A stretch of DNA of 64,000 bases, from positions 30,823,725 to 30,887,724 of the forward strand of contig JAQFVV010000002.1 of the NCBI GenBank assembly GCA_028023455.1, written 5' to 3'. The first letter of the stretch is position 1. Each line of letters opens with the position of its first letter. The notes under the pieces are model-generated. The model saw nothing but the letters and a program-made list of their open reading frames with translations. It made no database searches and was not told the origin of the DNA. The translations under genes and the position numbers were made by a program. This stretch comes from Epiperipatus broadwayi. Taxonomy: Eukaryota; Onychophora; Udeonychophora; Euonychophora; Peripatidae. This document shows positions 12,945-24,815 of this stretch, piece after piece.

Positions 12945-13200
12945 GAAACAGCACCACATAGTGGGATAGAATCTTGGTAGTTGCTGGTAGCAGACAACGT
13001 AAGCTAAATGGGCTTACACATGGCAACCAGCGCCACCAAGTGAGCAGCTTGGGTGCCAGCTAGCTGGTGGAATGTTCCTGTGCTTACACGTGGTAAACAG
13101 CGCCACCTAGCAGCTGTTACAAATATTGCTGCTTTGTGCCCCTACTGTGGACACTTCTGCGTGTTTATGCAGAAACAGCACCTCTAGCAGTGGGAGTACA
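12945..13200. promoter_or_regulatory. GC-richer island with four CTCF-like motifs
   Basis: Four variants of a CAGC(G/A)CCAC-type motif lie in one orientation at 12949-12966, 13028-13044, 13098-13113 and 13176-13195. The reverse complement of the third, CTGCTAGGTGGCGCT, fits the CTCF core YAGRKGGCRS. The middle two sit in a degenerate direct repeat (GCTTACAC(A/G)TGG) about 70 bp apart. The surroundings are distinctly richer in G and C than the rest of the intron. Binding is inference; the motif could also be a repeat remnant. Confidence 0.4.
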
Positions 13201-14685
13201 CTATCTCCACAACTACCGAAAATTTTTCACAAGGCATCTTGATTAACTGTAGCAACTCTCTTCAAACAGTAGTTTTTAAAGGCATCTCGATTACTACTGG
13301 TCATAATAACAGTTATGTTTTTCGATGCTTTGATGGGTCTATATATTTCATATCGTTTGCAACATTAGTATTACTTATATAAAGTCAAAAGAATACATGC
13401 TAATATAATTTTTCTGTAATAATATTTCATGACTGTATTCATTATTATACTTAATGTCTCCAACTTTATTGACTTTCTAAATCGTGGCCTCTACTGAAAT
13501 AAATGTCCAAACATCATTTAAGTGACCAAAGTGAGATTAAAAAAAAAAAATCTCAATTAGGATTTAAACCATTTTTACCAGGGCAAAATCAATTATTTTA
13601 TATGTATTCTTATATTTTATACCAGAAGGCCATTGTTTTTTTTTTAATTGGTTGCTTTAATAATTTTTTTTAAAGATTTAATATAGATTAAGCAAAAGAT
13701 TTTAATATAATATAAATAAATGTGAGAAATTTTTTTAAAACAATATACTGGCAACTTGAGTATTCTGAAGTAATTATAATTTCAATTAGTAATGCATACT
13801 TTTTCAATTTCCATTTCTTGGTAAAAATAATTAGAAACTGGATTTCTCTATCTGCTTTATTTTAATTCCATCTTAAAAACACTATATACATAAACATCGT
13901 ATTTCTTTATTTTTGATACCGGAACAATCTTTGGATTATTTTAAATTCTAATCATTTAATATTAAATAAAATTATTATCCATTTATTCTATTATGTAATA
14001 GGTGAAACATTATTTACGAGTCTTCTAGTTTCTGTTTTGTCTATTATTTCCCTCATTTTCTGTTCGATAACTTTCTAAACCTAAATAGTAATGGAATTTG
14101 ATAGCCTTAAGCCTTCTTATGCTTTTTTTTCCTTTTTTTTTTCAAAAAAATTATTTTTCTAAAGAAAAAAAATTAGAATATTTAATCTGCTAACAATTAT
14201 TCTTTATTATTTTCAATTTCAGTTTTGGGGAAAAGATTTTTTTTTAAAATTTGCTTTTATAATTTAAAAGAAAATAATATATGTAATATATAAATTGTTA
14301 GTGAATAGCCTGAGGAATTCTGGGTAAAGAAGAATTTTAGTTGACAAGATTTTCACACTTTCATTAGAAGCAATTGTGTTAAATTTATTATTCTGCTCTC
14401 TCCCCCCCCCCTCCAATTTATATTTTAATAAGATTATTTAATTGTGCAGTAATCTATATTTAAAAAATATTAATTTACAATTATTGCCAGATGGTAAGTT
14501 TTAAAATAAAAGAAAACAATAGACAGACCTGAGTCAGGTGGAGAAATTTCTAAAATACTGGATTTAATTTTAAAACATTCCTCCACAAATCTTTACATTT
14601 AATCCTTCTTCGGTATTCGTCACTGCTAAAAGTGTAACAATCAAAAATCTAGCATATTTTTCTTTTCCATATCTTTCTAATTTAT
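13201..14685. other. intronic stretch, nothing recognised
   Basis: Poly-A and poly-T rich DNA with a 10-C tract at 14402-14411. No gene or element boundary was recognised. Confidence 0.4.
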
Positions 14686-14965
14686 AAGGGACTTGAAGTC
14701 GAACTTTTTATCTCCCTACATCTATCCAATGTATCTTATACAATCGATACACATGACCACATACTTGTAAAAAAAAAAAAGATCTCCAGTATACGTATTT
14801 CTGATTATATATATGTGTGGGAGATGGTGATCTGGACAACTGATGCACGACATACGCATATTGGAGATCATTTATCTTTTTCATATGTATGGGATCATGT
14901 GATTGGATAGATGTACAATGCTTGAAAGTTCGAATTCAAGTCCCTTATAATTACATTAAGTATGG
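14686..14965. repeat. R1 short palindrome
   Basis: An antisense R1 end (about 14686-14795; GGGACTTGAAGTCGAAC through ACACATGACCACATAC) is followed by a sense end (about 14800-14965; GGAGATGGTGATCTGGAC to TTCAAGTCCCTTATA). The centre lacks the family body, so this is a deleted head-to-head pair. Confidence 0.8.
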
Positions 14966-15014
14966 ACAATATACATATATTTAAATATATCTCTGTCTGT
15001 AACAACTGCCCTGC

Positions 15015-15135
15015 TATGGTATGGTGCATTGGTATAACGGCAGACTAGAGATTTAAAGTCCATACATTATGCCCTAGTGATGTCACATCCGATGCTCGGA
15101 TTTTTGTGAACTTACAAGCAATGAAACCATTGAAT
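15015..15135 (+). repeat. tRNA-like SINE remnant
   Basis: GTGCATTGGTATAACGGCAG resembles a tRNA A-box region. A related sequence, TTGCATTGGTAAAATGGCAG, occurs at 19899. No intact B box or target duplication was found. Confidence 0.4.
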
Positions 15136-15769
15136 TTTTTTTATCTATAGCATCTGCCTTTGGCAGACTATTCCTTCCCATACGATTCATAAACATTCCC
15201 CCCCCCCCATCATTTTCATGGTCTTTCTTTTCTTCATCTCTGCTTTCCAATCAATCATCATTCCTTGTATTTTGTTCTCATTCGTTTTTCTAACATGGCT
15301 CCATCCACTTAACTTATTCAAAAAAATAATCATTTAGAATGCTCGACAATTATGTAGCCTTTTAACACTCAAGTAACACACTGACCACAATAGTTTTAAT
15401 TTAATTGACCAAGCTCAGACTTATTTATTTTTGTAACTTTACATAGTTGTCAATTAATTCAGGCATTTTTAGCTCTTGTTTCCGCTATTCAACCACTACG
15501 GATGAAACATATTGGAAACTTACTGGACATTCTAATAATTGTATTGACACTTTCCATAGCTTCTTATTGATAACGGTAGCAAATATTAATAATAATAAAA
15601 ATAATAATAAGCATCCACTCGTATATTTCAACTCCAAAAGTAAAAAAGAGTAAAAAGTATTCAAGAAATGTGTTTTGCCATGATTATACAAACCAATCAG
15701 TAAACCACCAACACATCCACATATACTACGAACACACACGTCCATTTTTCTGTTTACTTGATATTTATG

Positions 15770-18700
15770 ATGCTGTCATTTAATTCCATCATCAAATATG
15801 TGTTGTATCTTGATCCTTGATTGATTAAGCAGCCTATTAACAATTCAAAAGTTCATTGTTATAAAAATTGAAAACAGTACTGGAGACAGGATTTTATTTA
15901 ATACTATTTTTATTTTAAATGTCCAGATTTTTCACCTGTCATAATAACCCTACCATTCTATCACGTAGAAGCTATATAATATGAATAAATTTTGGGGAAC
16001 AACCAACTAATTTCAAACAATACTATAGACTTATCCTATTAACTGAATCAAATGCCTTGACTAAATCAATAAAAGCAATATATAAATTACTCTTTTGTAT
16101 TGGAACCTATCCTATTAACTGAATCAAATGCCTTAACTAAATCAATAAAAGCAACATATAAATTAATCCTTTGTTTCCAATACTTTTCTTTCATTTGTAT
16201 AGCAACAAAAGTCATATCTGTAGTGCTTGTTGACTCTAAAACCACATTGAATCTCTAGTAACCATTTATCTATAACAGGAAGCAACTTATTCAACAAGAT
16301 CCTTGAAAGTACTTTTGCTGTAGTGGATAATAACAATAATCCATGGTAATTACTGCAATCTTATCTAAAAAAAAATATCCATAAGATCGAATGGCACATC
16401 TTCATGGGTCCAGATATTCCTCCAATATTTTTGAAGCCAACATGTTATCATGATATTTTAAAATTGCTACAGGTATTTAATGGGCATATTTTAAAATTAG
16501 AAAAAGCTGCTTTCACTTCACTAAGCTGATATCTTTGCCCAAATCTAAATTAGATAAAATGGATACATTGTTAAAAATTGTCATCCCAGTTATTGTATCA
16601 TTATTTAAAACATGATCAAAATACTCTTTCCACTTATTCAAAATATCATTGTTATCATATAAGAATGTCATTGCTGGATTTAATAGGATTGTGATACCAT
16701 TTCACAGGTCCATATGGTGCTTTCAATGCATCACATAAAGATCTAGAATCATCACGATCAATGAACATCTATCTTTGCAGTTTTAATTTGTCAATCATTT
16801 CTTAAGTATCTTGACAGTTATTGAACTTTTGCCTTCATATCTTTATATTATAAAGTTCCACATTTAATCTATTATTCTGCTAAACCGAAAATGAGGTATT
16901 TCTTTTAATTAAATCATTGATAATAGGATTATTGTCAGAAAACCAGCTTTGGTGGAGTTTTTTTTTTTTTGTGAAACCAAGAATCCATTTACTTGTATCC
17001 ATAATATACTTCTTAAGAGAATTCCATGCTTCTATAAGGTGAAAGTACTGAATATCCAAAACCAAGAATCCATTTCCATAATATACTCCTTAAGAGAATT
17101 CCATGCTTCTGTAATATGATAGTACTGAATATCCAAAACCAAGAATCCATTTCCATAATATACTCCTTAAGAGAATTCCATGCTTCTGTAATATGATAGT
17201 ACTGAATATCTAAAACCAAGAATTCATTTATTTGTATCCATAATATACTCCTTAAGAGAATTCCATGCTTCTGTAATATGATAGTACTGAATATCCAAAA
17301 CCAAGAATCCATTTACTTGTATCCATAATATACTCCTTAAGAGAATTCCATGCTTCTGTAATATGATAGTACTGAATATCCAAAACCAAGAATCCATTTA
17401 CTTGTATCCATAATATACTCCTTAAGAGAATTCCATGCTTCTGTAATATGATAGTACTGAATATCCAAAACCAAGAATTCCGTTACTTGCATCCATAATA
17501 TAGTCCTTAAGAGAATTCCATACTTCTGTAATATGATAGTACTGAATATCCAAAACCAAGAATTCCGTTACTTGTATCCATAATATAGTCCTTAAGAGAA
17601 TTCCATACTTCTGTAATATGATAGTACTGAATATCCAAAACCAAGAATTCCATTACTTGTATCCATAATATAGTCCTTAAGAGAATTCCATACTTCTGTA
17701 ATATGATAGTACTGAATATCCAAAACCAAGAATTCCATTACTTGTATCCATAATATAGTCCTTAAGAGAATTCCATGCTTCTGTAATATGATAGTACTGA
17801 ATATCCAAATTAGCAATTTTAGTGCTTAATTGTTGTTGAAATTTAGTATGTATAGTAGTTTCTTCTAAAGAATGAACATCTATTTTCTTGTAAATATGGC
17901 TTGAGTAATAACTATTTTTTAATGTAACTAACATTTTAATCTTGGAACATATTAATTTATAATCTGTCCATAAATCTATGTTTGTAAGTGCTCATGTAAT
18001 GTGAACTTTTCTTGAATTCTGACTAATACTATGATGTAATCTGTTAAATGCTATTGTTTTGATCATATATGCATTCTTGGTTAATTATAGTGTTTTTCTG
18101 CCTAAACAAAGTATTTTTAATAGTTAACCCATATATTGGGCATAAATTCAATAATAAACCATTTAAATTTATATCACTAATACCATTATTTCCAATAACT
18201 TTTGGCCATACTCTATGATCTATACCAATATATCCATTAATATCTCCAAAAAGAAAACTTCAATCTTTTAATATTCGACAAGGAATAAAAGCTTTTCCCC
18301 CCTGAAGTTAAGGTTGATGCATATTAATAAGATGAACACATCCCATAAGATGAACACATCCCATTGCGCAAAGCAAATTTAACACTATTAGTCTTTCATT
18401 AATGCAACGAGAAATTCCTGCAAAAGAATATACTAATTTAGGCCTTACTGCAAATCTGACACAATGCATTCTTGTTTCACTAACTGATCTATCTTTCCAA
18501 AAAAACTTGTATTTATTCATATGTTTTATTAAACTTTCTTTCTCTGGGAGCTGAGTTTCACTAAAAGCATATTACTCTTAAATCTTAATAGTTCCTTAGC
18601 CACATGTGCAGCACTTCATTCTGGTCTTGGAAGAGTTTGTGTCAATTAAAGTTAGCACATTTCATGTACCTGTATTTAGAAAAAAATTACTATTATTTTT

Positions 18701-18960
18701 ATTATTGGTACTATTGAATTGAGTAATCCACCAGGTGAGACAATCTATCCAGAGTGTTTGGGATGGGCTATTTTCAGACCTCATTTTCTAGGCTCTTCTA
18801 CTTCCATGATAAGCAGGGGCAGGATCCCTAAATAGAGATGCCTAAACATACACCCATTGTCAGCTGAAACTCCTGCCTCATTGAAGTTCAGTTCCAAACT
18901 GATTCATTAGTGATTAGTATTGCTTCGAGCAAAGATCACAGCTAACATTGCTTTCTTAAT
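15770..18960 (-). pseudogene. Antisense LINE with endonuclease and RT, heavily decayed
   Basis: Read on the minus strand, the start near 18680 gives a TGTxNVLTLID segment like the TWNVRTL start of LINE AP-endonucleases. It is followed by FSETQLPEKESL and FFWKDRSVSETRMH...VRFAVRPKLV (about 18380-18560), then LFGDINGYIGIDHRVWP (about 18200-18260) with the catalytic GD-N pattern. A linker (16880-17065) keeps the HQSWFSDNNPIINDLI motif. The RT follows: a YHGLLLLSTTAKVLSRILLNKL block (about 16270-16350), a QCGFR block, and motif A as IAFIDLVKAFDSVNR (about 16040-16090). The motif-A stretch is duplicated at about 16025-16090 and 16095-16165. Motif C is not readable. Stops and shifts are frequent. 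The 18740-18910 segment looks like 5' UTR of the same element. The type is that often annotated as craniofacial-development-protein-2-like; the clade is not assigned. Confidence 0.8.
16970..17812. repeat. Minisatellite, 10 units of 77-86 bp, inside the antisense LINE
   Basis: The landmark CTTAAGAGAATTCCAT recurs at 17012, 17089, 17166, 17252, 17336, 17421, 17506, 17591, 17676 and 17761. The first two intervals are 77 bp and the rest are 84-86 bp; the short units lack an ACTTGTAT-type segment. On the minus strand one unit encodes the linker between endonuclease and RT (GILLRSILWIQ and similar). Unit lengths of 77 and 85 are not multiples of three, so the frame changes at each unit. Confidence 0.95.
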
Positions 18961-19204
18961 TCTCTTGAGATAAAAAAAGGAAAAGGATTGAAGTCATAAA
19001 TACCATGTGTGTAGTCAAAGAAATGAAACATTGCATGAACAGATAACCCATTATCACAATTAGTATAAGATGTCCGATAGCATGAGAAATTTACAACATT
19101 TAGGCCTTACAATAATTTAAATGACTAAAGAAACAAAAGAGGGAGACAGTAAAGACTTAATATCAGAAACCGTATCTGGCCTTTGTTGAACTAACACCTA
19201 TCAT

Positions 19205-19375
19205 ACAAGGCAGCAGGAACTCTTGGTTAGGCACTGTTAATTTGTTATTCACAGTTAGCCTTTGTACCTATCCCTTGATCAACCAACATCCTATCCTATA
19301 AGATAACATATCTCTTGCTTGGACATTGTTCGTTATTTACAGTTGGCCTTTATATTTAAATGCGATTCTACTATG
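19205..19375. repeat. Degenerate short direct repeat
   Basis: A block around TTATTCACAGTTAGCCTTTG (about 19245) recurs as TTATTTACAGTTGGCCTTT (about 19332), each preceded by a TCTTG(G/C)TT segment. Two units of roughly 90 bp; origin unknown. Confidence 0.5.
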
Positions 19376-19889
19376 TACTATCTGTAGAGGCTGACGGTAG
19401 CCTGAGCACATCATATAATAATATTTGAAGGAAGATAAGTTAGCCAATAGTTGCAGAAACTGTCGAATAAACATGGGAATGGATGATTGAGAAGGAAAGG
19501 AACCCATCATTTCTGAGTATTTGAATAGATTTAAATATTACAATGAACAAAAGCACTGTGCCAACCTGTTTAGATTAAATTTCTATGGTCTGTCTGGCCA
19601 TTCAGAATTGGCAAACTTCGGTTTATCCTGAAATTTTTATTATTGTGCTTGCCACTAAATTGCATTGGTTAAAGATCATTATAGCTATGGTATTGTAGCT
19701 GTGTTTTGTTGCCAATGCTTTCTACATTATGAAAGAAAATAAGTTTTATAATATTAATGTTCATGCTATTTTTTTTTACTTTCATCGATAATAGCATCTT
19801 GAGAATTTTAGCCCAGCAAGATGATAATGGATTGAGAGCTAAAATGTTCATAAATTAATCTGAAAAAGTAAAACTCACCTGTCCTGAGT

Positions 19890-20125
19890 AGTTTGTTGCA
19901 TTGGTAAAATGGCAGGTATTTCCAGTTTAAGATTTATGGTTTGCATTCAGTCAAGTTACTTTCAGCATTTGGACTTCTTGTAAACTTTCAAGTAGTAAAG
20001 CTATTAAAATTTCATCTTAGTCAAACTGAATGCAACTTTTTGCTCAACCTGAACTGGTGGCTGAGTTATTTTTAAATAGGTTCACTTCTTGCCAAGTGCC
20101 CAGGGCAGAATTTATTCTTTTTCTA
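19890..20125 (+). repeat. tRNA-like SINE remnant
   Basis: TTGCATTGGTAAAATGGCAG followed by a degenerate promoter region and CAGTCAAGTTACTTTCAGCA resembles the remnant at 15015. Poorly preserved. Confidence 0.4.
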
Positions 20126-21464
20126 GCTTACATTAAAGATAAATATCTTTTTGGATATGTTTTCAGTAATAATATATTTATAATTAAATAGTTAGATGTC
20201 TGAGGGGTCGTGATATTTGAACATCAGAATTAACAGTTCGCGCTGTAATTCAGGTGCTTTTAGCTCATGATTCATTTACTTTACTACTGCACTAACTGCA
20301 TAGTAATGGTAATAATAGACACTTTATATAAAAAAAAGGGTAAAAAAATGCTAAAGGTAGCAGGAACGTCAGTTACGTTAGGTGTGTGACTGATATATGT
20401 ATATATAATACAAATAGATTATCCATTAATTAAAAAGTATTATAATAATTTATTCGAAAGAGATTTGGACTGTGCTATGGAGGAACTACTCTTCAAGTTG
20501 CTTCATAAATCAAAGGAAAGTGATATAAGAACTTGTCTGCTATGGCTTGCAGACCCAACATGTAGCCAACTGAAGCTTTAAGGATACCCATTGGTCTTTC
20601 CGAGTTATCTAGTTCCATAATGTATTAAACTGTCTTTTCCAAGTGGTTGTATAGCCATTATGAGTTTGCTTAATAGCATCATACGTTGTGAAAATTGGTT
20701 TCTACTGTATTTTAATTAATTTGTTGATTTTTATTGATGGACCATTTCTACTAACACTTTTGATTTATACCTGATGTAAACAAAATTGAAGTCCTTACTC
20801 CATAACTGCTTTGGGTGGACCTCACTTAATTATGAACTGAATCTGGTCAAAGGTATGTTTGTTTTTCCAATTATGTTGACCCACAATGTAAATTTTGGTC
20901 ATTGATTGCTTATATTGTACTTCATATCCCGGAGGGTTTATATTGTGAGCCTATATAGTCTTTACTAGTTTTGTATAACGTAATGCTACATTGTTTAAAT
21001 TTGTTAGTCATTATATATTTAGTATAGTATGCATTCATTCTTTAAGTTGCACATGTTGTAGCTTGGTTTGTCTAACCTTTGTAACTGTAGATAAACCATA
21101 TATGTTAAATTCATTAGCGATCTGTAACCTATTTATCTTGTACTTCATATCATGTCGGGTTTGCTTTATTCGTAATTCTCATATCAGTTTGAAATTGTTA
21201 TCTTAGTAGGCTTTATTTGAAGAGCCACTACAGTCTTGACAAGTTATTTTTATCTAATGCCATTTTGGTTAATCTTGTTAATCATTCTTTATTTAGTGTA
21301 ATATGTTTCAATTCCTTGTAAATTATACATGCAATTCATCTATGCTTTGTAAATCTGGATTAACTATTTACACTATACTCGATTGTGATTTGTATTTCTG
21401 TATAACCTTCTGCATTTGATTTATAGTGTAAATAAAGTTTATTTTTGGAATAATAACAGAAAAA
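20126..21464. other. intronic stretch, no gene recognised
   Basis: Two loosely similar halves occur (ATATTGTACTTCATATC near 20910 and CTTGTACTTCATATCATG near 21138). The stretch ends with a polyadenylation-like AATAAAG near 21431, so it may be the 3' end of a decayed retroelement. There is no readable protein. Confidence 0.35.
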
Positions 21465-21590
21465 ATAATAAATATAATGGTAATTAATTATTATGCACAG
21501 TCTTTCAATCCACAGAAAGTGAAAGTACTCCTGCGGATTGAAAGTCTATTTATAATACCTAATTACTATTATATATTATAATGGTCAGGG
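21465..21590. repeat. Small foldback element
   Basis: CTTTCAATCCACAG (about 21503) and CTGCGGATTGAAAG (about 21530) form a hairpin stem. Outer AT-rich arms around TAATGGTAATTA and TAATTACTATTA extend it. Confidence 0.6.
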
Positions 21591-21596
21591 AAAATT

Positions 21597-21702
21597 GGAG
21601 TCTTACCGTATCTGCCGTACAAGGCCGCCACCAGATCATTCGAACCTGGAAAACTTATATAGTAGGCAGATACTTACTGTTAAGATCCAATTTTTATTTT
21701 AT
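21597..21702. repeat. Inverted-repeat element, about 105 bp
   Basis: ATTGGAGTCTTACCGTATCT on the left and the complement of AGATACTTACTGTTAAGATC on the right form imperfect terminal inverted repeats around a relatively GC-rich core. Class unknown. Confidence 0.5.
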
Positions 21703-22380
21703 ATTGACCGTTAGCCCATGCTACTAGCTCTAGGAGATGCAGAGATTTGTAATAAAACTTTTTAAAAATATATTTTTAATATTAAAAAAATAAAATAAGC
21801 CACTGCCAGTAATAAAACACAAAAAACATTTATTAACGCACATATATAAATATTTAAAATTGAGGAATAAATTTAGACTTTCCTATTAATTTTAAATTTA
21901 AATTATTATTTTAGACAGTCCGCACACATGGACATTTTAATAACATAATAATAACTAGAGGGGGTGGCGAACGTAGAAGCGTTGATGAATCGAGTGAAGT
22001 AAAAAAGAACGTTTTTCTCTTGTTGTTGTTTTGTTTTCTTTCTCCCAATTAACATACTTCCCAATGAGTGGACATGTTAAGGTTGTAAGCCTAAAAGTAG
22101 AACTAAATAGGAGTAAAGTGTAAGCAGAAAATAAGCCTAAATGGACTATATGAAGGCGTATTAATGTACTAATGACAATGGTAACTAAGTGCAAATAATT
22201 AACGAACTGTAAATGATAATAGCGAGAGAAGAAATTTAGACTCGCTCTGCTTGTAGTTATCTTCAAATTGTTACGGAAAGAAATAGTTATTCTTGTTAAC
22301 ATTATTATTTCATATGTATATATATATATTATTATTTATGCAATTTCAGCTGAGTTTTAACTCCCTGAAAACATTGCAGA

Positions 22381-22398
22381 TGGTGCAGTCGACAGGAT
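22381..22398 (+). other. LTR-retrotransposon primer binding site
   Basis: TGGTGCAGTCGACAGGAT starts with TGG and is complementary to the 3' end expected of a serine tRNA (acceptor GCAGTCG plus CCA, then the T-arm). It lies 84 nt before the gag start, just after a TTGCA that could be the 5' LTR end (about 22378). This is the expected place and form of a minus-strand primer site. Confidence 0.7.
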
Positions 22399-22464
22399 TA
22401 TGGAGGTCGTCGTTTTGTAAACAAAAGAGAAGATAAAAAGCAATTTCGAATAGCTCATACAAAC

Positions 22465-23406
22465 ATGGCTTTTCCTGCACAAAATATCAGAGAATTTGAG
22501 ATCAGAAATCCAGCTGGATGGACTCTATACGTAGAACAATTGGAACGATACATGAGGTTGAATAAAATCGAAGACGACGAAACTAAAGTCTCGATATTAT
22601 TATTTTTTTGCCGGAACAGATGTTTTGCAAATTGCCAAACTAAAACCCCAGAACAGTTATCGTATATAGTATTAGTGGAAAAACTTACTGCATATTTTCA
22701 GCCTGCAGTTACCAAAAGAGTCGCACGCCTATGGTTTAGAATGCAAAAACAGCACTCGCACGAAACCTACTCCGAGTATAATATTGCATTGCTAACCTTG
22801 GCACAAGACTGTTTATTTCCTGAACTTAACAACATGCTCTTAGATCAATTTCTCTACGGCATGATCGACCATAATTTGAGAAAATTATTGCTCAGCGAAA
22901 TAGACATAGATTACAACTCTGCAATTACTAAATGTATTGCTCATGAGATGATGGTAACAAACACGATGGAATTCCAAGCTGGAACTAAGGAAGCAAATAT
23001 TGCTGTAAGCGTATGTAAAACGGAAACAGCGGAAACATCATCACGAACTCCAAGAGAGGATTTTACTTGTTTTTGTTGCGGCATAAAGGGACACATAAAA
23101 AGAGTTTGCAAATTCAAAAACCTAATGTGCTGTATTTGTGGCATAAAAGGCCACATGGCAAGCATTTGCAGAAAGAATAACAATCAACAATGGACACATG
23201 TAAAATTAACTGGAAGCACGAACAAAACGTCAGAAATTAAAAGAGTAAAAACTAAGATAAGTGAACAGATTATACTAGATTTAATAATCGTGGAAACTAA
23301 AGTCACAATGGAGTTAACAATCTACATATGTAAATCATGTGAGAAGAAACCAATCTTTCAGACATGTGTTATTAGTATTAATTTGCTTGCATTCTCCTGC
23401 CAATAA
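22465..23406 (+). pseudogene. Ty3/gypsy-type Gag, C-terminus replaced by a repeat
   Basis: The frame opens at ATG 22465 and encodes 313 residues. Residues about 19-160 look like a retrotransposon Gag capsid domain (WTLYVEQLERYMRLNKI, then a helix-rich stretch with LLDQFLYGMI). Two CCHC zinc knuckles of the form C-x2-C-x4-H-x4-C follow at residues about 202-215 and 222-235, both with G-x-K-G-H centres, as used for RNA packaging. From about residue 286 (base 23319) the frame runs into an inverted repeat, so the last 28 codons are not Gag and the stop is accidental. No protease, RT or integrase follows. The 5' LTR can only be inferred (ending about 22378), since no second LTR is available to compare. 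Confidence 0.85.
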
Positions 23407-24290
23407 TTGTTTTAGAAGCATAGGTGAATAAACTATGCATAGAGCTTACTTTTATATAAACCAACACCTATTTACCTTCATTAATTCAGGAGGACTTGAT
23501 TCTGTTGTGAGCCTGATAATTCAAATGTCAAATTATTTGTACAAATTTAATTCTATAGTTCATAGGGAAGAACCAGTAGCTCATGGCAAGCCAATTAATA
23601 TTGATAGCGAAGTCTGTAAGACTGGTTTCCTCTTCTGTGATTTACATGTACAGATTTCTGGTACATTAATTACAAATATTCAAAGACAATTCAAATTGTG
23701 AGTATTTAAAAATGAGATTTCCTATGACATATAGAATTTAATTTGTACAAATAACTTATCATTTGAATTGTCAGGTTCACAATAGAATCAAGTCCTCAAT
23801 TAAGCTCTGCCAATGGTGTTGGTGTTTATATAAAAATAAGCTCTAAGCATAGATGCTTCACCTATGCTTTTAAAAAACCTCTTTACAGGGGAATTCCAGC
23901 AAATGAATATCCAATAACGCATGTCTGAAAGATTGGTTTCCTCTCACATAATTTATATCTATATAGATTTGTAATACATTAATTACAGATATTCAAAATT
24001 AATAGAATTCAAAAGCGTGGGGATTTAAAAATGAGATATTGTTTCTTTGCAGACACGTAGAATTACATTTGCATTAATAATTTGTCATTTGAATTATCAG
24101 GCTCACAATAGAATCAAGTCCTCAATTAAGCTCTGCCAATAGGTGATGTTGGTGTTTATATAAACATAAGCTCTAAGCATAGATGCTTCACCTATGCTTT
24201 TAAAACACTTCTTTACAGGGAATGCCAGCAAATTAATACCAATAGCGCATGTCTGAAACATTGGTTACCTCTCACATGATTTAATTATAT
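23319..24290. repeat. Inverted plus tandem repeat block, unit about 311-328 bp
   Basis: The landmark GTCTG(T/A)AAGA(C/T)TGGTTTCCTC occurs at 23612 and 23923, and in a changed form at 24251, giving tandem spacings of 311 and 328 bp. The shared body carries AATCAAGTCCTCAATTAAGC and GCATAGATGCTTCACCTATG. Left of them, 23319-23577 is the same body in the opposite orientation, so 23319-23577 and about 23714-23965 form a large hairpin around a loop of about 135 bp. The left arm ends the gag ORF. No protein is encoded by the unit. Confidence 0.88.
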
Positions 24291-24320
24291 ATATAAAGTT
24301 ACAAATAGTTTACATTTTTT

Positions 24321-24815
24321 TGCTCATATACCCTATATTACATATATGGACATAGGTATGTAATAAGCCTGTGTTTCAGTTATTACATTGTAGAGATGTC
24401 TGCCCATCCTTGCATATGTATTTAATGGATTATGTCCTGTACATGTGGGGTTCAGATTGACCTTGGGTCAACATGGGTGTGACAATAATCTCGGCCTCAG
24501 GGTGGCCTTTGAGCATTCCATCATCAGATTTTTAATTGGATGGACGGTTGAAGAGTTGGAGTGTGTAGTAGATTGGAGCCAGTCCATTAAAGTGTGAAGA
24601 TTGTCTATCTTAATATATATCTGATCACTTATAGTATATATGTGTGGGAGATGATAATCTGGACCAACTGATGATTGCTAGTTTAGCATGAAATACGTAT
24701 ATTGGTGATTATTTATCTTTTCAGCATATATGTGCTTGAGTGTATCAGTGATATGAGATAGAGTGGAGAGTGATGGGTCATCTGAAAGTCTGTGCTCATA
24801 TACCCTATATAAAAA
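24321..24815 (+). repeat. R1 copy, sense, tail then full unit
   Basis: Starts with an R1 tail (GCTCATATACCCTATATTAC), passes through GCCTGTGTTTCAG, and continues into a full unit from TGCCCATCCTTGCATATG to GCTCATATACCCTATAT. It belongs to the same subgroup as the copy at 58058, where the B-box string has become GTGCTCATATACC. Confidence 0.88.

Noticed and set aside
19480-19628. Open stretch with EYLNRFKYYNEQKHCANLF-like peptide, possible Gag
   Set aside because: Too short, with no start and no zinc knuckle; I could not place it in any family.
21955-22302. 115-codon minus-strand frame
   Set aside because: Lies in the presumed LTR/leader region of the gag element on the opposite strand and shows no domain.
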